From Synaphobranchus kaupii (lineage: Eukaryota; Chordata; Actinopteri; Anguilliformes; Synaphobranchidae), in assembly GCA_029718625.1 (NCBI GenBank), contig CM056381.1, positions 50,062,608 through 50,126,607 on the forward strand: a stretch of 64,000 nucleotides of DNA, given 5' to 3'. Position numbers and translations under genes: made by a program. Position 1 is the stretch's first letter; every line of letters starts with the position of its first letter. Below the pieces are notes generated by a model. It saw only the letters and a list, made by a program, of their open reading frames with translations, made no database searches and was not told the origin of the DNA. This document shows positions 23,699-34,819 of this stretch, one piece after another.

Positions 23699-26309
23699 GG
23701 TTGAGGGCTTCGACGGTGCTGTTGGACAAGCTAACTGGCAACCGACTAAGACTCCTGACACAGAGATGGGTGTGGTACCAACATCGTAATACTATTGACT
23801 CAGGAACTTTGTTAGAAGCGGGAACCAAACTCTGACATCTTAGACGAAGATAAACACCACACTTTTTTTTTTACATCAGGTAAACATTTATTTGTAATAA
23901 TAAATTCATAATCAATATTCATATTTGTATTCTGCACCTTTCAGCAAGCTCTGTGGATATACTATTTCTTTTAAATTCTTTGTCTACATAAAAATGTTGT
24001 ATCTATAGCCTTTAAGTATAACCTCCAGCTATGAACGCTATATATGCAGTCCTACTGAACAAGTTTATCCATTCGCTTCACAACCAAACTGTGGACTGGA
24101 GTTTAAGCAGAGGTCAAGACCGAAAGTAACAGATTACATTCTTCAACCCCACTACTTATCTGTTTCTCCAACACTGCATCTGCTTTTAGGAGACCACAAC
24201 TAAATTACAACACATTTTACACTACTGGTGCCATTGTGTCCACAGAAGTCGGTGGATTTCACAACAGTAATTTGACCGACTCTTTACCAGTGAGAAACGT
24301 ACGTTGTTGCATTAACAATGTGGTTTCCCCAGAAACACAAAGTAATGTATTAGAGGCTTTTATTATGTAAAGTCAACCATCAAACAGCAAAAATCTAAAG
24401 CGAAAACTGTGTTGTGATTTGCCCTGGGGGTTAAACATTAATACGCCAACTTGCCTGCCCGAGTTTCCATCTTGCAATCCAATGGGAAACTGAAGTGGGA
24501 TACATTGGTTTGCATGTGTCCCAGGAATGCACTTCCTCACACTGACGGTATCCAGGTAGGCCTGGTGGGAGGTCGGTTATTCAGCCTCTAGACTTTGCAG
24601 AGCCAACTTGCAGCCAGAGCTGAAAATTCAAAGCTGACTTCAGAAGCTCTCCAGCAATGGCAGGGGTATGGAGACAGGGGAAGAGGTAGACGTATCCGAT
24701 GAAGACTTCCAGGAGGTGTTGATGACATGGCTTTGCTGGCCTACTGTGATTGCTGTGGTAAATCCGCTAAGCTCCTTGAGTTTGTGTGGGCAGATTAACT
24801 GAAACAGATGGAGAACTGAGAGACTAGAGTGACATTGTGGTCTTATGGGGTTCAGGTCACAATAAGAAGCCTTGGACACAAGAATTCAGGTCATACAGAC
24901 TATGGACATGATGGTACAGGTCATAACAAGCTCTAGGGTGGAGGACACAGGACTTGGAGAAAACCGATTTTGGCTGACACTTCGGGCTTTGTTAATCGAC
25001 AGCTGAAGCAATGGATTTACTTGGATACTAGGATTCTGTCTGGACTGTGAGTCTCAGAATGGAGCATTGTGCAATTTAAACAGTCCATGGTGATTTACAG
25101 CAGATGAAAGCAAATCAGCTCAATTTTCTGAACGTTTTGTTTGGAAAGCACAACAGAGAATCTATCCCAGGCAACCATTAGTGGACAGGAGCAGCCTGTG
25201 TATAACTAATTGGAGCATGATATTGATGCAAAAGATCCCTGTAAAAAGATGTCATTTTAAAAAATGTCAATATTTTAAAATGAACACAAAAATGAAAAGT
25301 GCTTATTAAAAATATTTATGCGCAACCAAATGTTTTATTTATACAAACATCGAACTTGCCGATGCAGCAATTTCCTTCTCGTTTCAGCGCTTTTGGAAAG
25401 TGGGTCGCGAACATAGTCAAGCAAAGCCTGATGCACTCCCTCATGAACCTGCCCGGTTAACAAGAAAGGGAAAGGGGGTGGGGGTGGGTAAAGTAAATGA
25501 GTTTGCTCCAGGCAAAACAGGGATTCACAGCTATTGTCTTCTTTAGCCAGTGCAGCTTGTTTATTGCAGCTCATGCCTCCCCCTCCCCCACTACAGCTTC
25601 TCATTGGGAAATTGATTAGATGGCAGATGTAAAATGAGGGGAGGGGGGCACATTTGGTGCTCTTTGCATTTTAATGCATCACAAAGACTACATCGGATAT
25701 GTAAACTAAATGTGCTTTAGAAGGAGTGTGCCCCTGTCAAATGGAAAGCGAGGCAGAAGGCAGAGGACTCTGGGTAATGCCGTGGCAAACGCCGCTCAGG
25801 GTGTGACCTCTGTTTAACATCAGATTGCCGCACTTCTTCTTGCCATTATTAAATCAATGTATCATCGTTGCAGAGTAGCGGGCATTTCGAGGTGATTGTC
25901 AGCCTGACAGAAACAATAAATAAGGAGGCTTCCCTTTTTAACTGAGAAAATGCTATTATTTGCAATGAGGATTATGTTGAGATTGTTTCTTTACTTTTTG
26001 GCAGAATCTCAGCACTTAGTATTTCTCATTGTATATTAAATCTATGCTACATAGACAATAGACATGAATGCTGTTTTCATTGCAGAAATAGTTTACAATG
26101 AATCATTTAAGTTTTCAGCTAATGAATTAGAATCTTACCACAATTAATTTGTTACATTTGATTAAATTGCTAATGGGAGTGCATACTTTTTCCACTTAGT
26201 CCATTTCAGATTTCTAATAAACAAGAATGAAAGCTGGATTTTCCTTAAAAGTATAAAAGAAACTGACACCATCTCCGGGTATTATTTTTTAGAAGATATA
26301 ACTTTATTC
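23699..26309. other. long DLG intron, no gene seen
   Basis: No recognisable element between the minisatellite and the LINE scrap. A minus-strand frame at 24640-24879 superficially resembles a DLG Ser/Thr-rich linker but has no splice donor. Confidence 0.45.
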
Positions 26310-26890
26310 CTGTGCAGGGTGCTATGGGAAGTGGAGTTGCCCAGGGATTGGTGCTGGGACCTCTGCTCTTCCTTATTTAAATAAATAACCATACAAAGTT
26401 ACATTTATAGACAACAACAAAAACTTATGTTTAGAAAACACAGGGAAAAACCTGGTCAATGAAGATTACTAAGCCAACTGTACATTCCTGCACATGGGCC
26501 ATAATAATTAAGACAGGCTAATCGTTTGGGACAGAAAAATTTTTAATATGCTGAATTTGACTGAATTTGTTAAATAGTTGACCAAAATCTACACAGAAAA
26601 AAAGCAAACAGGATGCTGGGATATACGGCAAAGGCAACTGTGTATAAATTAGAGATTATAATATGAAAGGTAATGAAAGGTAATCTAATGCCTTCATCAG
26701 ACCACATTTATTAGAGTACTTTGTCCGGTTCTGGGCAGTAGATTATAGAGAAAGCGAAAAACTTTTTACTTGATATCTGGGGCCAATTTAGTTTCCTAAT
26801 ATATGAAAGATTTAGAAGTCCTTGAAACTTACATAGAAGGGCAACTAAATGGGTCCCAGACATCAAGTATAAACGTTTCTCACTTTCTCT
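26310..26890 (+). pseudogene. CR1-like LINE reverse-transcriptase remnant
   Basis: On the plus strand, GGAGTTGCCCAGGGATTGGT (about 26333) encodes SGVAQGLVLGPLLFLI followed by a stop and INN: the conserved GVPQGSVLGPLLFLIYIND block of LINE reverse transcriptase. Later, around 26712-26740 and 26830-26860, fragments EYFVRFWAVDYRES and RRATKWVPDIKYKRF resemble the C-terminal (R)xxLEYCxxxWSPxxxKD and QRRATKxIPG motifs of the same family. The catalytic YADD block is not recognisable, and several stops and frameshifts separate the pieces. Dead copy. Confidence 0.65.
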
Positions 26891-28861
26891 GTCTGTAAAA
26901 TATTTCTGTATAAACACCGGCTTTAAATTGTTGCTTGAATCTAAGAACAAAAATGGCAAGATCTAATCCTCAACAAATATTCTCAACTACAGGTAAAATC
27001 TACTTCCCATTCGCCAAGTAATTAATACTTTAGTACAAGATAAAACTAGCATATGTTTGCCACTGATAGAAATAGTGTCATAGTTCATTGCAAACAACAC
27101 GTTTAATCCCTTTGCGCAGATCCCCTAGTGGCCATGGTGCTGGCGCCAAGATTTTGCTAAACTCAGATATTAATTTCTCCTGCAACCAAACTATGAGTGG
27201 AAACAACAAACTCCATGTTTTAGCTTTATTAGTACACAGTTTGTGACAACTCTGCCGAATAAAGAGTTTCTAAGTGCCACTATTGTCCCGTAGCAAGTCC
27301 ATTTAACAAGCAACCCCCCACCCACTCTCACCTGCAACTATACCTACCCATGCGAGACACAGTGGACAATAGCGCCAAGTTCATAAATATATTTTTTCAG
27401 CACCGAAGATTTGCATTCCATCATAGCAACAAGATAAACACAACAATAGCCCGATCATATGCCAAAAAAAGCTGTGAAAAGCCCTGCTCACTCAAATGCT
27501 AAATAAACATGTGAAATTCTTGTGTAATTATACCACGTCATTCTACTATCAATATCTGCTACTAAATATTAAATAAATATCCAATCCTACCATCGGTTTT
27601 ACGCATTCCCTTTCAAAATTCAGTGGTCATTTATTTTTTCGGACAATTCATTTGAGAAATATAAAATATATAACACTTTATAATGCTACTACACTATCTG
27701 AATCGTTGATGCATAATACCCCCCACGCTCTGTAAACCTGTCTCATTCATTACAGTTCATTCTGGTTTAATTGACGGCTTTTATCCAATATAGGACATTA
27801 TAATCTTAGCAACGGTGTTTGCAATGTCTTATTGGATGCTTTGAACTATACATTACAGCTGGGTGTAATTTCTAGTTTTATTTGTTTAGTTTTACACGTT
27901 TTACACATAGAATGTACATTCACTCGCCGAGGCGTAATAGTTCTTTCCTGTTACTTCCTTTAAGTTTTTACTAATTTACTAGTCAACAAGAGAAAATCCT
28001 CGCCGGCTTACATGGATTTTAGGAGTGAGTCACAAGATACCATAGTTACCAAGATATCATATCATTGATTCTGTCAGAGAATATGGCTGAAGAATGTTTT
28101 TCTCCTCGATATGCAAGTATTACTGTTTGTGATATTTCAAATATGTACATTAGTTTTTCCACTCCACCACTGTGTTGTGCCATATGTTCAATATTATTAT
28201 GTTCGCATTTTGAGTGCATTTCACTTACTTTAGTGTAAACATTCATAGGTGGCTTAGGCATGCTTTATATTTGACTTGCCCTTAAGGTAGAATATTTTCC
28301 AGCATTTTCCTGATGGTGTAATATTTTATTGCAATCTTATCGTACATAATATACACTATGCCGTATTAGTATGTCCCTGGGCAATACTTGTCACTTAGGA
28401 CATGAAAAATGCTCATTCAAAATTACTGTGCATATGTGCTAGATGAATGTAAGATTTTCCTTGGAGTGAGTATGAATGTGTATATGCTTTATAATGGACA
28501 AAAAATATTTTAATCATTTTATGACAGGCTTTGGATAGGTTTTTGGACCCATAGATATCTATCCCCCTATACTGATGAAAATATAGTAATTCCCACTTGA
28601 ATATGATGTAAAAGTGAGTTTTATGAACCAAAACAGTTGATTTGTAGTTAAATATATGATTATTTTATGGTTTACAGCAGTGCACAATTTAGCCATTTTG
28701 GATACATTTGGAGACACTAAGGGACAACAGGCTGTCTATAACTGGCTATATTTTGCATCATAGATCTTTAGGAGTTCTGCATATCACCCTCAGATTTTGC
28801 ACACGTGTGGACACCGAGTTTATTATCCAAGAGTTGTATAGTTTTACCTGTTTCACACATG
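26891..28861. other. long DLG intron, AT-rich, no gene seen
   Basis: AT-rich sequence without supported coding or repeat structure up to the Tc1 insertion. Confidence 0.45.
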
Positions 28862-28863
28862 TA

Positions 28864-30486
28864 CAGTCAAGCCGGAAAGTCTGAACACTCCTTTCACCTT
28901 CTCCACGTTTTATTACGTTACAGACATATTCTACAATAGATTGAGTAAATATTTTGTCTCAAAATTCTACACAAAATAGCCCATAATGACAAAGTGAAAA
29001 CAGGCTTTTAGACATTTGTGCTAATTTATTAAAAATCAAAATGTAAAATATCATATGTACACAAGTGTGCACACCCTTTGATATGACACCCAAAAGTGAG
29101 CTGAGGTGCATTTTGTTTCCACTGATACTGCTTGAGATGTTTCTACAACTTAATTGGAGTCCACCTGTGATAAATTCAATTGATTGGACATGATTGGGGA
29201 TTGCCAACACCTGCCTATATAAGGTCCCACAGTTGAAAGTGCATGTCAGAGCAAACTCCAAGCCATGGGGTCAAAGGAATTATCTGCAGACCTCAGAAAC
29301 AGGATTGTGTCAAGGCATAGATCTGGAGAAGGGTACGGAAAAATCTCTGCAGCTTTACGGGTCCCAAAGAGCACAGTGGCCACCATCATTCGTAAATGGC
29401 AGAAGTTTGGAACCACCAAGAATCTTCCTAGACCTGGCCGCCCGGCCAAACTGAGCAATCGGGGAAGACGGGCCTTGGCCAGGGAGGTGAGCAGGAACCA
29501 GAGGGTCACTCTGACAGAGCTCCAGCGTATCCTTGTGGAGATGGGAGAACCTTTGAGAAGATCAACCATCCAGGCAGCACTCCACCAATCAGGCCTATGG
29601 TAGAGTGGCCAGACGGAAGCCCCTCCTTAGTAAAAGGCACATCACAGCCCGCTTGGAGTTTGCCGAAAGGCACCTAGAGGACTCTCAAACCATGAGAATC
29701 AAGATTCTCTGGTCTGATGAAACCAAAATTAAACTTTTTGGCCTGAATACCAAGCGTCACGTCTGGAGGAAACCAGGCACCGCTCATCGCCTGGCTAATA
29801 CCATCCCTACAGTGAAGCATGGCGGTGGCAGCATCATGATGTGGGGATGTTTTTCAGCAGCGGGAACGGGGCGACTAGTCCTGATAGAGGGAAAGATGAA
29901 TGCAGCTAAGTACACCGAGATCCTTGAAGAAAACCTGCTCCAGAGCGCTCTGGACCTCAGACTAGGGCGAAGGTTTACCTTCCAACATGACAACGACCCT
30001 AAGCACACAGCCAAGAGAACAAAGGAGTGGCTTCGGAGAAAGTCTGTGCATGTCCTTGAGTGGCCCAGCCAGAGCCAAGACTTGAATCCAATTGAACATC
30101 TGTGGAAAGAGCTGAAAATGGCTGTGTACCGACGCTCCCCATCCAACCTGACGGAGCTTGCAAGGATATGCCAAGAGGAATGGGCAAAAATGTCCAGAAA
30201 CAAGTGTGCCAAGCTCGTAGCTTCTTTCCCAAGACGCCTTGAAGCTGTAATCGCTGCCAAAGGTGCAGCAACCAAGTATTAGGCTAAGGGTGTGTACAGA
30301 TATGTAACCCCTAAATAACCTATTTTTGTCAATAAAATAAAATTGCATATTTTCACTTCGTCATTATTGGCTATTGTGTGTAGATGTTTGAGGCAAAAAA
30401 TGAACTCAATCTATTGTAGTATAAGTCTGTAACGTAATAAAACGTGGAGAAGTTGAAAGGAGTGTTCAGACTTTCCGGTTTGACTG
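28864..30486 (+). mobile_element. Tc1-like transposon, full length (1623 bp)
   Basis: The terminal inverted repeats begin CAGTCAAGCCGGAAAGTCTG at 28864 and end in the complement TTTCCGGTTTGACTG at 30486, flanked by the TA target duplication (28862-28863, 30487-30488). Inner repeats (GTGTGCACACCCTTTGATAT near 29065; AAGGGTGTGTACAGATAT near 30286) give the IR/DR arrangement of fish Tc1 elements. It encodes a transposase split in two frames. It closely matches the element at 58639-60277, which lies in the opposite orientation. Confidence 0.96.
29265..30282 (+). pseudogene. Tc1 transposase, split by a single small frameshift
   Basis: The DNA-cutting and joining enzyme of a Tc1 element. The first frame (29265-29603, 112 aa, MGSKELSADLRNRIV...) is the paired-like helix-turn-helix DNA-binding half with a GRPAKLSNRGRR basic/GRPR-type linker. 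The second frame (29605-30282, 225 aa) is the catalytic half: the DDE residues are D in ILWSDETK (residue 38), D in FQHDNDPKH (129) and E in [10 protein letters not shown] (164), giving the DD34E spacing of Tc1. The frames are offset by a 2-bp deletion at about 29596-29600 relative to the copy at 59550, which reads GLYGRVARR across this point. No other lesion is obvious, so the copy died recently or is very close to active relatives. Confidence 0.93.
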
Positions 30487-31050
30487 TAGCTCTCAGTATT
30501 TCATTGCAAACTAAAGAAAAACTGGTTTGTATTTTTCCAAAGTTTCTTTGCATTTGTGGCACTTTTTTACCTAAATTATGAAAATAAACAAATCTAAGTT
30601 AGTATTGTAAATGGTGCAACTGTCTTGTGTCATGTAGGCCATTTACCAAGTTTCTTTGATGCTCATACCTGGAGTCTTAAATAGAACATTTGGCATCTGC
30701 GTAAAGGGGTTAATGGCAATGGTAGGGAAGTCAAAGTGGCATTGGAGCTTTTCTTCAATTAGGTGGAATCAGTGTAATGCTTTAAATGCATATCCTTTCT
30801 ATAACAATTACTCAATATACAATGCTAACATCTGCTAGCACTTCTACTTGAACATTATGTACAATATAATTCCCGCAGTGCAAATTTGTTTTGGTAGATT
30901 TTCAGTTATTGACATTTGATTCTTGCCAGCTTGAATTCTTCCTCCAGCACCTCTTCACGCTCCCATTTCGCGCATTCACAGTGTGATTCACACAATGACA
31001 AATTCTGCCGCACAACGAAGCAGTCTGAGTTGGATTCTCCTGCTGCCGCA

Positions 31051-31088
31051 TGTGCGCACGCACGTGCACACACGCACACACACACACT
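31051..31088. repeat. alternating purine-pyrimidine (GT/CA) tract
   Basis: TGTGCGCACGCACGTGCACA followed by CACGCACACACACACAC: a strictly alternating sequence with Z-DNA potential. Confidence 0.9.
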
Positions 31089-31636
31089 GTATATGACCAT
31101 GGTTGAAGCAAAGTTTCTATTGGTCAAACAGATTAACATGCACTGTTACGGCATGATTAATTGCTGTAATCAAAGGGACACAATCCCTGGTGCGCTTGGT
31201 GTTAAGATATCCTTTAAATCCCACTGAATTAAGCACAGAGCACCGAACGGACACACAGCACATGCACCAACACATGTAGAAAGGCATTTCAGAGGAATAC
31301 ACAGCATCCACTCATTACCATAAAAAAAATCCAGTCTTTAACTTTAACTTCACTTGCAGTATTAATGTCAGTCCAACAATGGTAAAACGAGTGATCTCCA
31401 CCTCTTACTATTACCCAAATTAAAACATTATGATGATAAACATTAACATAGAAATACAAGTAAGGAATCTGATAGCACAGCTCATGTGATACCTGCATCC
31501 CCCTTAAAAACCCAGTCCTAAAAATTTCACATTCAGATCCTCCAGTGTTGCCTTAGCTTAGATACAGACCCAGTTAAAGCTACCTCACGCTTTTCTAACA
31601 CTCACGAGTGTTCGGTTTTGAACAGTGTTCCACATC

Positions 31637-33227
31637 ATTTCACCATACAAAATGGTGGTATAAACCACTGAACTATATAGATAACTAGAAACCACAAGTT
31701 GGGGGTGTCCTGAAGTCAGGTTTTTTAGTAGCACCAAAAAAGCTGAATGGGGCGACATGTAATGGTGCATCGCCCTGTCTACGCCCAAAGACTGCCACAA
31801 AAATCCGAAGCGCTGTCAGGTCATAATTAGCATACTTTTTAACGATGTTAGAGTGTCCTAAATTATAATTATAATAGTAGAATTAATTTGAGATAATGAG
31901 GACCATGTAATATATCACAATCTCTGGAAATAATTGTTTTAAATTCCCGGGATTGATCAGCATTCATTGCCGCTGGTCTGAGCAGCACCTCAAGACTACA
32001 GATGCCGGGAAGCACAGAAAACCTAGGAACAGCTCTGTTTACTTCAGTCCGTATTCCAGATTTGGGATGGTTTTTACTTGATGCAGTTAGTGGTATCCAG
32101 CTAAGAAATCCTGCGTAGTTCATAGTATACCCCCTGCTATGTCAGAAAGCGTCTTTAATGTTTTTAATTTGTTTAGATAGATAACGTTAGCTACAAGCTA
32201 GCTAGATAAGATAGCTTATCGGTCAGGGACATGATAAGCGGATAAGTCAAGGAGGTTATGTGTAATCAACTGATTTAACGTTATAGTTGAAGAGAGAATA
32301 ATCTGTAGTAACGTTAACGTTAGCTAACGTTACAGTTTGGGGAGGAGATTTCAGGTGCTTCATTTTCCACTATACAAATACAAAAGCCTCTAGAACAATC
32401 CAGCAGGTTGTCATAGCTCGGATCATTTAGTCGACTAGCAAGCACTGGAGGAAGCATAACGTTACCACATACACTGAGTGACTGCAGTAAGGTAGTAATA
32501 TAGGCTAGGTATAGTTGTCATTTTCATGCTATTAGTTGTTTGCTGTATGTAGCTGTCGTAAAACACACATTTAGCTGTCTTTCTCCTTATGTTAGGACAA
32601 AAACAACTTGGCTTATTGTTTGCATTTTCATTGCCCAGCTGAACCACCGAACTAACGTTATAGCTGCCATGCACATAATTTTTGTGGATTAGCAACCAAA
32701 ATTACTGAGTGGGCCTTTAAAATATTCTTGTAAAACTTTTGTCAAATAACATTAGTTATAATTTAAAATCTTTCTGCAATTATGAATTACTAAATCAGGA
32801 CAGATTATTATTCACCAAGACACATTCTATTACACGCATTTGCTAATCACAATCGCTAATCACATATTTACTTATATTATGAATGTAGCTAATTTACTAG
32901 GTTCTAAAAAAAGATTATACTATAACATTACGTTTCTTTAGGCAACTATACCATCTACTCTCAGTTGACATTCTCATACTGCTGGGCGGTACGATTTTTG
33001 GACCACAACGGACACCATGAGTGAAGCAAGTCAGCCGTGATTGTGATCTCGATGATTGTGATTGGCTGCAGGGGCTACCCACATTTGGAAAAGAGTGGCG
33101 GAAAGGGCGGGGATTTGGGCAAATTGGGCAGAGAATGCTGGCTTCAACAGAATGAATGGGAGAGATCCAGCTTGTTGTTTCTACTTATCTATATAGTTCA
33201 GTGGTATAAACATTTTGTGGCAATTTA
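31637..33227. mobile_element. possible DNA element bounded by about 60-bp imperfect inverted repeats
   Basis: The left end 31637-31702 contains CCACTGAACTATATAGATAA then CTAGAAACCACAAGTTGG. The complement of 33167-33227 contains the same 20 bases, then GTAGAAACAACAAGCTGG. Outside this core ACAAAATG is also shared. The 1.59 kb between them has no recognisable transposase. It includes a 84-codon minus-strand frame (31869-32123) of unknown meaning and TAACGTTAGCTAACGTTA-type sequence common in fish elements. Target duplication not established; superfamily unknown. Confidence 0.5.
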
Positions 33228-33791
33228 AATGTTTATGTTATACTGAGTAATAAAACAGGTTCTACAAGTTAAAATGGCATAAATGTTCAAAGAAATATTT
33301 GAACATCACCACATTTAGTAGCCTTTACTAAAGAATATGCATTCCTGGAATAGGTTTTTTTGTTTTGTTAAAGTGATACTGCAGTCAAAAACCGCTGAAA
33401 ACCGATGTTTTGGGTTAGATTATGATCACACACAACTGCTTATGTCCGAAAATCTTATGTTTAGTCAAAATGTTTTTTTCTGAGTTTTTGTGTAGGCTTA
33501 CCAATACGCTGGTTTTCGACGATCCGTGACGTCACAAGATCCTTAACATAAAAATGGGTGGAGTTGAGGTGGTCCTAGGGGTGGTCTCGGCTGGGCACGT
33601 GGTATAGACCAAGGTTTTTTTTTTCCTCTTTGAGACTGAGACCCTTGTAATGCTAACTAGCTAGTTCAAGTTCAAATGCAAATTGCTTTGTATTACTGCT
33701 AACATTAATATTACGACTTATATTGAGCTACATAGAGTTATTCATCTACAACGTCTTACTATTTGGTATCTTTAGCTAACTTGCCTGCATT

Positions 33792-33959
33792 ATGCCAAGG
33801 AGTCAGAGATGTATCGTTCCTCGGTGCAACGCCACCGGCTCTGTTAGCTTTCATAATCTGCCAAGATACCCAGTGGCTTCAAGCTATCGGTGTAGAGCAT
33901 GCAGACTTGCCGAAGAAATAAATAAATACCTGTGTATTTACATAATACCTACATTGTAA
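33792..33959 (+). pseudogene. THAP-like N-terminal fragment
   Basis: A 55-codon frame starting MPRSQRCIVPRCNATGSVSF. C7 and C12 (Cys-x4-Cys) followed by SFHNLPRYP match the start of a THAP zinc finger: the first Cys pair near the N terminus and an FHxLP-type motif. The later Cys-x2-His half and the conserved Trp/AVPTIF region are missing, and the frame runs into stops after ...NKYLCIYIIPTL. THAP domains are sequence-specific DNA-binding modules and sit at the N terminus of Kolobok and P-element transposases. Its location inside a TTAA-flanked inverted-repeat element supports a transposase remnant rather than a host gene. It may be a first exon with the rest deleted. Confidence 0.5.
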
Positions 33960-34338
33960 TCTGCGGGTGGTATACTGTATTTACATGTGCATTTTGTAAT
34001 CATTACATCAGCTAAGTAAAACAGCTTAGTACAATATACCTATACATGAGTTACATTGTACTGTGATATTATTGTGTAATTGCACATGTATTGGCCACTA
34101 CTATACAGTTGGGCCAAGCATGCCCGACTACAGCACAGCAGTATTAGACAAATCAAGAATAGCTTCATAACTACGCTGACATAATATTACCTCGGTAACC
34201 TCACGGCAACACAAGTTTTCTGGAGGGGACAGGTTAGAGCAGTGGCCAAAACCTGTTGGGACATTCGTTTTTTTCTGTTTGTTTCTGTTATGTATCGATA
34301 AGTTACGTAATGCAAGGCAGTCTATTGTGTTTTCAGTT

Positions 34339-34455
34339 TAGCCCCATTTGGTCCAGAGAGAACTGGTAACTTAGCTAGCTAGTTATCTTAGTTATCATTT
34401 ATGAATAATGTTAGCTAATAAATGATAACAATTCTCTCCGGACCAAGTGGAGCTA
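34339..34455. repeat. nested hairpin repeat inside the Kolobok-like element
   Basis: Arm 34339-34365 (TAGCCCCATTTGGTCCAGAG then AGAACTG) pairs with 34429-34455 (CAATTCTCTCCGGACCAAGT then GGAGCTA), with a 63-bp AT-rich loop containing TTAGCTAGCTAG. Probably a small MITE inserted between the two coding fragments. Confidence 0.7.
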
Positions 34456-34591
34456 TGAGGGCGCTACAACCAGCCATGTTCAATGTACTAACGTTACTGT
34501 GTGACTAGGTTTTGCTGTGTATTTGAATGTATTCAACAGTAACGTTACTTTAGGCAGACAAACAAGCTAACTTAGCTAGGTAACGTTAGCT

Positions 34592-34819
34592 TTACCATTC
34601 AGTTACATCCCCGGTCCTCTCCTCACGAAGACGTTGCTCAACCAATACAGCCAGGGCGGCGGCTGCTGCTGCCAGTGGCTCGAATGAATACAGCTGTATT
34701 GCCCAAGCAACATCTTCGCGAGGAGAGTCTTCCACCACGAAGCAATCCTCTTCCGCCACTTCAAACTCCTCCACCTCAAAACTCCCTGCAGTACTGCTGT
34801 CACTCTTGTCGCTCGCCAT
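34592..34819 (-). CDS. P2RX7 C-domain-like (P2RX7_C) protein, first exon
   Basis: The frame starts MASDKSDSSTAGSFEVEEFE and continues with acidic AEEDCFVVEDSPREDVAWAI, QLYSFEPLAAAAAALAV and RLREERTGDVTEW. The xPYxFEPxA and RxGNTxWC-type layout is that of short fish proteins annotated as 'P2X purinoceptor 7-like', which carry only the cytoplasmic domain of P2X7 and no channel. The apparent stop TGGTAA overlaps a good splice donor (TG followed by GTAAAG at 34595), so translation probably continues in a next exon starting with Cys, as the family has WC-x-C there. That exon was not found. The function of these stand-alone domains is unknown to me. It lies inside the Kolobok-like element, opposite to the THAP fragment. 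Confidence 0.5.
   Translation of the reverse strand: MASDKSDSSTAGSFEVEEFEVAEEDCFVVEDSPREDVAWAIQLYSFEPLAAAAAALAVLVEQRLREERTGDVTEW

Noticed and set aside
24640..24879. Frame with INTSWKSSSDTSTSSPVS, resembling the DLG1 linker before KYRYQDED
   Set aside because: Resemblance is only Ser/Thr richness. No splice donor follows, and no L27 exon is visible nearby.
29784..30275. Antisense frames across the Tc1 transposase on both copies
   Set aside because: Shadows of the transposase coding sequence on the opposite strand.
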